From NCBI GenBank assembly GCA_036785325.1, contig JAXIVH010000198.1, positions 62,501 to 126,500 of the forward strand: a stretch of 64,000 nucleotides of DNA, written 5' to 3'. The notes below the pieces were generated by a model. That model was not told where the DNA came from, made no database searches, and worked only from the letters and a program-made list of their open reading frames with translations. Origin of the DNA: Urophycis tenuis (taxonomy: Eukaryota > Chordata > Actinopteri > Gadiformes > Phycidae). Shown here piece after piece: positions 1 to 8,900 of the stretch; positions within the stretch are counted from its first letter, which is position 1; every line of letters starts with the position of its first letter. The position numbers and the translations under genes were made by a program.

Positions 1-1710
1 GCAGAGCGCCAGCTCAGGGATGAGGTCTACTATCGGAAATTAGACGGACCTATTTACCTTGACACCATTAAAGAGGTCATAAACATCATTGACTCCCTCT
101 TTAGAGCTAAATTTATTAATTCTAAACAACGCCGTTATCTAATCGGGGGGGATGAGGAACCGAGGGCCAGACGCTTTTATATACTGCCAAAAATACATAA
201 GGACCCCGCCACCTGGACGGTCCCCTTTGAGGTCCCTCCGGGTAGGCCCATAGTTTCAGACTGTGGCAGTGAGACGTACCGGACAGCAGAATACATCGAC
301 CACTTCCTTAACCCCCTCTCGACCAGACACCCCTCCTATATTAAGGATACCTACCACTTTGTGGGGATCGTCAAGGGCCTCAAGGTGCCACCGGGGGCCC
401 TACTGTTTTCCATGGATGTCAAGAGCCTCTACACCAACATCCCTATAGAGGCCGGCATCCAGTGTGTAAGACGATTCTTCAACAGGTATCCCGACCCGAC
501 CCGACCCGACATGCAGCTCTTAAAGCTGCTAGACATTAACCTGACTAAAAACGATTTCATTTTCAATGGGGACTTTTATCTCCAAACTAAAGGCACGGCT
601 ATGGGCAAGAAATTCGCCCCGGCCTACGCCAATATTTATATGGCCAATTGGGAGGAGGAGGCCCTGGCCACTTGTCCCCTAAGGCCCCTACACTACTACA
701 GATATTTGGATGACATATGGGGAATTTGGCCGGGCTCCAAAATTCAATTCACACAATTTGTACTAACACTAAACGCTTACGACCCTTCTATCCAATTGAC
801 CTATGAACTCAACTCCCAGACCATAGACTTCCTTGACACCACGACTTACAAGGGACCGGACTTTCTGACCGATTTAAAATTAAACATCAAAGTCTTCTTT
901 AAGAAGACTGACACCCACGCCCTCTTGCATAAAAGCAGCTTCCACCCGAAGCACACCTACAAGGGACTGGTGAAATCCCAGATCCTTAGATTCAGGAGGA
1001 TTTGTACAAGGGACGGGGACTTTGGGCAGGCGGTCGCCATTCTCTTTAGGGCCTTGAGGGATAGGGGTTATTCCAGGTCCTTCCTCAGGTTCTGTCTGAA
1101 GACTTTCTCGGACAGGACTGAGAGGTGCCTGGACAAGCCCATTCCCCTTATCAACACATATAGCTCAATGACGGTTACTCTGAACAGCAGCCTGAAGGCC
1201 AACTTCGCGAGGTTCCTGGGGCAGCAGGAGCCCTTTACAGAATATAGGGTCATCTCGGCCTTCAGGCGTAGTAAAAACTTGAGGGACATGTTAGTACGGG
1301 CTACCCTGTCCTCATCAGAGGACAGAGCAAGGACGACCATTATAGACACACATTTCATGAAATTGAGATTTATTTCTAATAAGCAAACGCATGCCTGGCA
1401 CGAGGTCACACAGGCCTCGACCCCAAAAACATCCAACTGCATTTATCTGATTTTCTGCTCCCTTTGTCCAGCGCAGTTTGTTGGCGGCACCGGCGTCCAG
1501 GTATCGTCCCACATCAAGCGCCTTAGATTAGAAGTGCACCTCAAGGGGGACCTTGACTCACCGGTGGTGCAGCATTTCCTTATGCATGGTCTGGGTGCCT
1601 TTAGGTATGCTGTACTACAGAGCAATGTTACCTGGACCCCTGCACAGAGGAGGGACAGGGTGATGGTTTGGCTCCACCTGCTGGGGGCAAAATCCATCTA
1701 CCCCTGGTGA
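1..1710 (+). CDS. Penelope-like element RT with degenerate GIY-YIG domain (family A, 5' end outside window)
   Basis: The frame is open from base 1 to a TGA at 1708-1710, giving 569 visible codons; the N-terminus lies outside the window. Numbering from base 1, the PLE-type RT motifs occur in order: FYILPKIHK, GRPIVSDCGSE, SMDVKSLYTNIP with catalytic Asp139, KGTAMGKKFAPAYANIY, YLDD at 235-238, FLDTTTYKG, and the thumb-like HALLHKSSFHPKH. The C-terminus has the PLE-type GIY-YIG layout with a CxxC insert (IYLIFCSLC, 481-489, then FVGGT, 493-497). Against the intact family B protein, the catalytic Arg position is His504 and the catalytic Glu position is Val554, so the nuclease should be dead while the RT looks intact. 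The stop codon lies only about 20 nt before telomere-like repeats, so there is essentially no 3'UTR. RT assignment is firm; loss of nuclease activity is inferred. Confidence 0.92.
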   Translation, partial: AERQLRDEVYYRKLDGPIYLDTIKEVINIIDSLFRAKFINSKQRRYLIGGDEEPRARRFYILPKIHKDPATWTVPFEVPPGRPIVSDCGSETYRTAEYIDHFLNPLSTRHPSYIKDTYHFVGIVKGLKVPPGALLFSMDVKSLYTNIPIEAGIQCVRRFFNRYPDPTRPDMQLLKLLDINLTKNDFIFNGDFYLQTKGTAMGKKFAPAYANIYMANWEEEALATCPLRPLHYYRYLDDIWGIWPGSKIQFTQFVLTLNAYDPSIQLTYELNSQTIDFLDTTTYKGPDFLTDLKLNIKVFFKKTDTHALLHKSSFHPKHTYKGLVKSQILRFRRICTRDGDFGQAVAILFRALRDRGYSRSFLRFCLKTFSDRTERCLDKPIPLINTYSSMTVTLNSSLKANFARFLGQQEPFTEYRVISAFRRSKNLRDMLVRATLSSSEDRARTTIIDTHFMKLRFISNKQTHAWHEVTQASTPKTSNCIYLIFCSLCPAQFVGGTGVQVSSHIKRLRLEVHLKGDLDSPVVQHFLMHGLGAFRYAVLQSNVTWTPAQRRDRVMVWLHLLGAKSIYPW

Positions 1711-1729
1711 GGACTCCTGAGCTGAACCC

Positions 1730-2640
1730 TCACCCTCACCCCAACCCTAACCTCAATACAATAATTAATTTAATTGTAATATAACATTGTTTCCTTAGGC
1801 CTAACCTTAACCTCAGCCTAACATTATAATCCAATTTGACCTAACCCTAACCCAATTTATTCTAATCCTAACCCTAACCCTAACCATAACCCTATTTGTT
1901 CTAATCCTAACCCTAACCCTAACCATAACCTAATTTAATTTTACCCTAACCCTAAACCCTAACCATAACCATAACCCTATTTGTTCTAACCCTAACCCTA
2001 ACCCTAACCATAACCCTATTTGTTCTAATCCTAACCCTAACCCTAACCATAACCTAATTTAATCTTACCCTAACCCTAAACCCTAACCATAACCCAATTT
2101 GATCCAACCCTAACCCTAATCCTAACCATAATCAACATTTATTTTCAAAAACCTCAACTTAACCTCAATATAACATTGTTCCTCAGACCTAACCAAAACC
2201 CTCACCCCAACCCTAACCTCAATACAATAATTAATTTAATTGCAATATAACATTGTTTTTTTAGGCCTAACCTTAATCTCAGCCTAACATCATAATCCAA
2301 TTTGACCTAACCTTAACCCAATTTATTCTAATCCTAACCCTAACCCTAACCATAACCCTATTTGTTCTAACCCTAACCCTAACCCTAACCATAACCTAAT
2401 TTAATCTTACCCTAACCCTAAACCCTAACCATAACCCTATTTGTTCTAACCCTAACCCTAACCCTAATCCTAAACATAACCTAATTTAATCTTACCCTAA
2501 CCCTAAACCCTAATCATAACCCAATTTGATCCAACCCTAACCCTAATCCTAACCATAATCAACATTCATTTTCAAAAACCTCAATTTAACCTCAATATAA
2601 CATTGTTCCTCAGACCTAACCATAACCTACCTTAACAGTG
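1730..2640 (+). repeat. Degenerate telomere-like tract, about 466-bp unit in two tandem copies
   Basis: CCCTAA-type repeats are mixed with variants such as CCATAA, CCTTAACCTCA and AACCCAATTTG. A block beginning near 1755 (AATACAATAATTAATTTAA) recurs at 2221 with the same flanks, giving a 466-bp period and two copies. The C-rich strand is the plus strand, so the distal direction is to the left. The AACCCAATTTG variant also occurs in the 1,087-bp satellite. No gene is seen. Confidence 0.85.
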
Positions 2641-2914
2641 ACCTCTGACCTCTATTGGAACTGCTTTGGATGACCCTGACCTGGACCCTAATCAACATCA
2701 TAATTTACAATTCAAGTTTAGATCCAGGATATTTTGGGTGTAGGTGAGTATTGCAAGTATCAATAAAAATAAATATATATGGATGTAATGTTTGGAATTT
2801 GATTGCGTGGGGCTTGGACCATGATGTCATTTACTGACTGCTGGCCAATGACATCATGGTAACAGCGATCGCGACTTTTCTAATTGATTCATTTCTTTGT
2901 TTGTATTAAATGTT

Positions 2915-2955
2915 TAGTTTTTATAAAAACACTATAATCAGTTCTATATATAACA
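2915..2955 (+). promoter_or_regulatory. Possible TATA-type promoter of PLE family A
   Basis: TTTTTATAAAAAC and CTATATATAAC lie 400-450 bp upstream of the hammerhead-like fold in an AT-rich setting. The assignment rests on base composition and position only. Confidence 0.2.
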
Positions 2956-3359
2956 ACTTTGTTTATTATTATCAACTCCACTAATGTTCATTGTTTTTCT
3001 TTTTAACTCGTTTGTAGAAGTGACGTTAGTCACATGATCGCCTTACATAAAAAAATATATTTAATTTTTTTTCTACATATATGTTCGCTGTTACCGTGTT
3101 CAGTTATTATTTATTTACTTATCTGTGTCTCTTATTACTTGTATTATATTTCAATAAAAGAAAGTTATATTAACTGTTGCACAGGGGGTGGGATTGTGGG
3201 CTGCCGCGATCTGGAACCAACCTGTTGGCTCCAATCAAATGGGAGGGCGTTCCCTGTTGGAGTCAATTGGGTTGGGGTCCTTGCGATCTCACAGTCTCAA
3301 CCTTACCTGCCAAGAGAGAGTTCGCCACAACATTTGTGCTTTTTATGTTTTTTATTTTT

Positions 3360-3410
3360 GTGCAAACCTGAAGAAGGCCAGAATACTGGCCGAAACGTCG
3401 TTTTTTGCAC
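3360..3410 (+). ncRNA. Type I hammerhead-ribozyme-like motif (family A)
   Basis: The core CTGAAGA (3368-3374) is followed by one extra A, a perfect 6-bp stem II (GGCCAG/CTGGCC, 3376-3391, AATA loop), GAAA (3392-3395) and CGTC (3396-3399). Stem I forms between GTGCAAAC (3360-3367) and GTTT plus GCAC (3400-3410) with a three-T bulge. The predicted cleavage site is after C3399. Stem III would be only the ACGT palindrome, so folding may need a dimer. The extra A after the CTGANGA box departs from the consensus. PLEs are known to carry hammerhead motifs; activity here is unproven. Confidence 0.6.
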
Positions 3411-3512
3411 TTGTTTTAAATAAATAGTTACTTTGTTAAACTTTTACTCTCGTTCCAATTTTTTATTTAATTTTTTTCGAGACACAGCGTTATCACACTC
3501 TCCACTAATACA

Positions 3513-4067
3513 ATGTCCGAGTGGACATTGGTTAGATACGGCAGGCGCCGTTATCGCCGACGCTCGCCATCCTGGGACGGACACGTTTATGCGCCTACGG
3601 ATAGGCCGCGCACGTGGTCCGATGATCGACGGGCTCCATCACCCCGGTGGCACGGACGTCCGCCTGGCAGGATGAGGGAGAGACCACGCTCGCCGCAGAG
3701 GTACGTGCGGGTTTACTCCCCTCCGATGACGAGACGCCCTCGCTCGCCACCCAGGGCTCGGCGTCCATCACCGCCACCGGGCCCTCCCCGTCGTCCACCC
3801 AGGGGGCCTACCAATAGGCGCCCCGCCTCACCATCCAGAGAGAGACGTCGACACCCACACCAGAGGGACCAACGCCCCCTATCATACACCAGGGATACGC
3901 ACCCCCGATCACCTATGAGAGACGTGGGTCCTCGGGCCGGGTACCGGGGCTATGACCGCCGGGGGTTCCACGGTCGGATGGACCGTGCACCTCCCCTCCG
4001 TTATTGGAGGGGTAACCCCCCTAACCCTAACCCTAACCCTAACCCTAACCCTAACCCTAACCCCTAA
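3513..4067 (+). pseudogene. Truncated Arg/Pro/Ser-rich PLE ORF1, reading into telomere repeats
   Basis: An ATG at 3513 (MSEWTLVRYG) opens a frame of about 168 codons rich in Arg, Pro and Ser (RRRYRRRSPS, RRPSPPPGPPRRPP, RDQRPLSY), ending in an RG/RY-rich stretch. At about 4018 it runs directly into (CCCTAA)n, which encodes Asn-Pro dipeptides until the stop at 4065-4067. A basic, low-complexity N-terminus fits a nucleic-acid-binding ORF1 of a retroelement. It lies about 110 nt after the hammerhead-like fold, where a PLE ORF1 would be expected. The downstream RT is missing. It may belong to the same family as the RT at 1-1710, but that cannot be shown from this window. Confidence 0.55.
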
Positions 4068-4368
4068 CCCTAACCCTAACCCTAACCCTAACCCTAACCC
4101 CTAACCCTAACCCTAACCCTAACCCTAACCCTAACCCCTAACCCTAACCCTAACCCTAACCCTAACCCTAACCCCTAACCCTAACCCTAACCCTAACCCT
4201 AACCCTAACCCCTAACCCTAACCCTAACCCTAACCCTAACCCTAACCCTAACCCTAACCCCTAACCCTAACCCTAACCCTAACCCTAACCCTAACCCTAA
4301 CCCTAACCCCTAACCCTAACCCTAACCCTAACCCTAACCCTAACCCTAACCTAACCCTAACCCTAACC

Positions 4369-4409
<41 letters not shown>

Positions 4410-5100
4410 CCCTAACCCTAACCCTAACCCTAACCCCCTAACCCTAACCCTAACCCTAACCTAACCCTAACCCTAACCCTAACCCTAACCCTAACCCTAA
4501 CCCCTAACCCTAACCCTAACCCTAACCCTAACCCTAACCCTAACCCCTAACCCTAACCCTAACCCTAACCCTAACCCTAACCCTAACCCTAACCCCTAAC
4601 CCTAACCCTAACCCTAACCCTAACCCTACCCTAACCCTAACCCTAACCCTAACCCTAACCCTAACCCTAACCCCTAACCCTAACCCTAACCCTAACCCTA
4701 ACCTAACCCTAACCCTAACCCTAACCCTAACCCTAACCCTAACCCTAACCCCTAACCCTAACCCTAACCCTAACCCTAACCCTAACCCTAACCCCTAACC
4801 CTAACCCTAACCCTAACCCTAACCCCTAACCCTAACCCTAACCCTAACCCTAACCCTAACCCTAACCCCTAACCTAACCCTAACCCTAACCCTAACCCTA
4901 ACCCTAACCCTAACCCCTAACCCTAACCCTAACCCTAACCCTAACCCCTAACCCTAACCCTAACCCTAACCCTAACCCTAACCCCTAACCCTAACCCTAA
5001 CCCTAACCCTAACCCTAACCCCTAACCCTGACCCTGACCCTGACCCTGACCCTGACCCTGACCCTGACCCTGACCCTGACCCTAACCCTAACCCTAACCC
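4019..5100 (+). repeat. Interstitial telomere array (CCCTAA)n with periodic CCCCTAA variants
   Basis: About 1.08 kb of CCCTAA repeats. One-base-longer CCCCTAA variants sit at 4061, 4098, 4135, 4172 and 4209, spaced exactly 37 bp, then at about 49-bp spacing (4258, 4307). Later spacing is irregular and includes occasional one-base losses. The C-rich strand is plus. The array follows the truncated ORF1 and leads into the 1,087-bp satellite. Confidence 0.97.
5027..5081 (+). repeat. Block of CCCTGA variant telomere repeats
   Basis: About nine consecutive CCCTGA (TCAGGG on the other strand) repeats lie at the proximal edge of the canonical array, then the sequence returns briefly to CCCTAA. A homogeneous variant block points to local amplification. 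Confidence 0.95.
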
Positions 5101-5663
5101 TAAACCTAAACCTAATTTGGTCTCTAATCAGCCCTAAACCTAACCCAATTTGGCCCCTATACCTAAACCTAACCCAATTTGGGCCCCTAATCCTAAACCT
5201 AATTTTAAGCCTAGCCCAATTTGTGGCCCTAACCCTAACCCCTCTATCTGAAGCCTAATTTGGTTCCCCAACCCCACCCTTAAGCCCAAACCCTGACCAT
5301 AACCCGTAAATTGACCCGAGAGGTCCTTTAGAGCCAAGTAGGCCTACATTTATGTTCCGTATATTGCCCAAAAGAGGCCAAAAATAATATACGAGGTACG
5401 CTAACCGGTTATTGGTAAAGGATGGAACTAAGTAAAGGAAAAGGGAAATGAAGGAGGACAAAGAGAAGGGATAATTGGGTTAGTAAATTAATTTAATACA
5501 ATTCATGGGGGAATACAATTTATAAAAATACAGGGCTAAAACCTAAACATTGGACATATAATAAGGGAGAGTATAAAAAGGGAGAAAACACAAGTAAGAA
5601 TCAGTTTGGCAGTGGCTTTCGGAGGAGCAGCATCTCCCCAAAATTGGATATAAAAAAAAGGGA

Positions 5664-5742
5664 TCTGTATGTCGTGGCCCTGGCCTGAAGAAGCCCAAAT
5701 TAGGGCGAAACGTCGCGAAGGGCGCCACCTAGGACATACAGA
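5664..5742 (+). ncRNA. Type I hammerhead-like motif in the 1,087-bp satellite (12 copies)
   Basis: Core CTGAAGA (5685-5691), one extra A, stem II GCCC/GGGC (5693-5706, AAATTA loop), GAAA (5707-5710) and CGTC (5711-5714). Stem I starts GC/GC, has an internal loop, then CC/GG and GTGGC/GCCAC, and ends in a perfect 10-bp helix TCTGTATGTC/GACATACAGA (5664-5673 and 5733-5742). The predicted cut is after C5714. Core and extra A match the family A motif although the stems differ completely. Other copies start at 6751, 7838, 8925, 10012, 11099, 12186, 13273, 14360, 15447, 16534 and 17621. Confidence 0.6.
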
Positions 5743-5908
5743 AAAAAGAACAACAAGGTTAACCAAACACAAACGGGTGGGAATTAGAAAAACAAACTAA
5801 GCCAAACTATAAAACATAAAAAAACAAAAAAATAGAAAAAACTAAAAAACCTAAAAATAGAAGATGGAAAGAGGGAGGTGACTTACCGTATGGCAGGACA
5901 GTGCATTC

Positions 5909-5939
5909 ACTCCGGGGATGATCACGCCCCGGAGTTTTT
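5909..5939 (+). other. GC-rich hairpin followed by T5 in the satellite (12 copies)
   Basis: ACTCCGGGG (5909-5917) pairs perfectly with CCCCGGAGT (5927-5935) around a 9-nt loop, and a T5 run follows. It recurs every 1,087 bp to 17866. It looks like a Pol III-type stop or RNA 3' hairpin, but the organism is a eukaryote and no promoter was identified, so the function is open. Confidence 0.5.
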
Positions 5940-8900
5940 CTTTCATAAACCTAACTCGCCAGCGCCGCCTACGGGTCATGGTCGCCCCCCTTGCTCCATA
6001 CTAAGCTAAATTATGCTAACTAACCCCTTACTCTAACCCTAAACTTAACCCAATTTGTTCCCCAGCCCTAACCCTAACCCAATTTGGCCCAAGCCCTAAA
6101 CCTAAACCTAATTTGGTCTCTAATCAGCCCTAAACCTAACCCAATTTGGCCCCTATACCTAACCCTAACCCAATTTGGCCCAAGCCCTAAACCTAAACCT
6201 AATTTGGTCTCTAATCAGCCCTAAACCTAACCCAATTTGGCCCCTATACCTAAACCTAACCCAATTTGGGCCCCTAATCCTAAACCTAATTTTAAGCCTA
6301 GCCCAATTTGTGGCCCTAACCCTAACCCCTCTATCTGAAGCCTAATTTGGTTCCCCAACCCCACCCTTAAGCCCAAACCCTGACCATAACCCGTAAATTG
6401 ACCCGAGAGGTCCTTTAGAGCCAAGTAGGCCTACATTTATGTTCCGTATATTGCCCAAAAGAGGCCAAAAATAATATACGAGGTACGCTAACCGGTTATT
6501 GGTAAAGGATGGAACTAAGTAAAGGAAAAGGGAAATGAAGGAGGACAAAGAGAAGGGATAATTGGGTTAGTAAATTAATTTAATACAATTCATGGGGGAA
6601 TACAATTTATAAAAATACAGGGCTAAAACCTAAACATTGGACATATAATAAGGGAGAGTATAAAAAGGGAGAAAACACAAGTAAGAATCAGTTTGGCAGT
6701 GGCTTTCGGAGGAGCAGCATCTCCCCAAAATTGGATATAAAAAAAAGGGATCTGTATGTCGTGGCCCTGGCCTGAAGAAGCCCAAATTAGGGCGAAACGT
6801 CGCGAAGGGCGCCACCTAGGACATACAGAAAAAAGAACAACAAGGTTAACCAAACACAAACGGGTGGGAATTAGAAAAACAAACTAAGCCAAACTATAAA
6901 ACATAAAAAAACAAAAAAATAGAAAAAACTAAAAAACCTAAAAATAGAAGATGGAAAGAGGGAGGTGACTTACCGTATGGCAGGACAGTGCATTCACTCC
7001 GGGGATGATCACGCCCCGGAGTTTTTCTTTCATAAACCTAACTCGCCAGCGCCGCCTACGGGTCATGGTCGCCCCCCTTGCTCCATACTAAGCTAAATTA
7101 TGCTAACTAACCCCTTACTCTAACCCTAAACTTAACCCAATTTGTTCCCCAGCCCTAACCCTAACCCAATTTGGCCCAAGCCCTAAACCTAAACCTAATT
7201 TGGTCTCTAATCAGCCCTAAACCTAACCCAATTTGGCCCCTATACCTAACCCTAACCCAATTTGGCCCAAGCCCTAAACCTAAACCTAATTTGGTCTCTA
7301 ATCAGCCCTAAACCTAACCCAATTTGGCCCCTATACCTAAACCTAACCCAATTTGGGCCCCTAATCCTAAACCTAATTTTAAGCCTAGCCCAATTTGTGG
7401 CCCTAACCCTAACCCCTCTATCTGAAGCCTAATTTGGTTCCCCAACCCCACCCTTAAGCCCAAACCCTGACCATAACCCGTAAATTGACCCGAGAGGTCC
7501 TTTAGAGCCAAGTAGGCCTACATTTATGTTCCGTATATTGCCCAAAAGAGGCCAAAAATAATATACGAGGTACGCTAACCGGTTATTGGTAAAGGATGGA
7601 ACTAAGTAAAGGAAAAGGGAAATGAAGGAGGACAAAGAGAAGGGATAATTGGGTTAGTAAATTAATTTAATACAATTCATGGGGGAATACAATTTATAAA
7701 AATACAGGGCTAAAACCTAAACATTGGACATATAATAAGGGAGAGTATAAAAAGGGAGAAAACACAAGTAAGAATCAGTTTGGCAGTGGCTTTCGGAGGA
7801 GCAGCATCTCCCCAAAATTGGATATAAAAAAAAGGGATCTGTATGTCGTGGCCCTGGCCTGAAGAAGCCCAAATTAGGGCGAAACGTCGCGAAGGGCGCC
7901 ACCTAGGACATACAGAAAAAAGAACAACAAGGTTAACCAAACACAAACGGGTGGGAATTAGAAAAACAAACTAAGCCAAACTATAAAACATAAAAAAACA
8001 AAAAAATAGAAAAAACTAAAAAACCTAAAAATAGAAGATGGAAAGAGGGAGGTGACTTACCGTATGGCAGGACAGTGCATTCACTCCGGGGATGATCACG
8101 CCCCGGAGTTTTTCTTTCATAAACCTAACTCGCCAGCGCCGCCTACGGGTCATGGTCGCCCCCCTTGCTCCATACTAAGCTAAATTATGCTAACTAACCC
8201 CTTACTCTAACCCTAAACTTAACCCAATTTGTTCCCCAGCCCTAACCCTAACCCAATTTGGCCCAAGCCCTAAACCTAAACCTAATTTGGTCTCTAATCA
8301 GCCCTAAACCTAACCCAATTTGGCCCCTATACCTAACCCTAACCCAATTTGGCCCAAGCCCTAAACCTAAACCTAATTTGGTCTCTAATCAGCCCTAAAC
8401 CTAACCCAATTTGGCCCCTATACCTAAACCTAACCCAATTTGGGCCCCTAATCCTAAACCTAATTTTAAGCCTAGCCCAATTTGTGGCCCTAACCCTAAC
8501 CCCTCTATCTGAAGCCTAATTTGGTTCCCCAACCCCACCCTTAAGCCCAAACCCTGACCATAACCCGTAAATTGACCCGAGAGGTCCTTTAGAGCCAAGT
8601 AGGCCTACATTTATGTTCCGTATATTGCCCAAAAGAGGCCAAAAATAATATACGAGGTACGCTAACCGGTTATTGGTAAAGGATGGAACTAAGTAAAGGA
8701 AAAGGGAAATGAAGGAGGACAAAGAGAAGGGATAATTGGGTTAGTAAATTAATTTAATACAATTCATGGGGGAATACAATTTATAAAAATACAGGGCTAA
8801 AACCTAAACATTGGACATATAATAAGGGAGAGTATAAAAAGGGAGAAAACACAAGTAAGAATCAGTTTGGCAGTGGCTTTCGGAGGAGCAGCATCTCCCC

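Larger units (their letters stand above)
2641..3512 (+). other. PLE family A 5' noncoding region (pLTR-like)
   Basis: This non-telomeric, mostly AT-rich sequence precedes the Arg-rich ORF at 3513. It contains TATA-like stretches (near 2919-2929 and 2945-2952), a hammerhead-like fold (3360-3410) and an AATAAA-like run (3418-3424). The order of TATA-like sequence, ribozyme-like fold and ORF1 resembles the pLTR region of PLEs. Small frames near 3034-3427 have no recognisable domain and are not called. Confidence 0.55.

Noticed and set aside
263..448. Short overlapping frames on both strands within 1-1710
   Set aside because: They are shadows of the RT gene, whose frame is open from base 1 and carries all motifs.
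3034..3427. Small plus-strand frames of 64-129 codons in the family A 5' region
   Set aside because: They overlap in three frames across the hammerhead-like fold, with no recognisable domain.
5878..5940. U1 snRNA-like sequence (ACTTACC, GGCAGG, GATCACG, CACTCCGG)
   Set aside because: Short matches in the wrong order. ACTTACC is better read as a splice donor on the minus strand.
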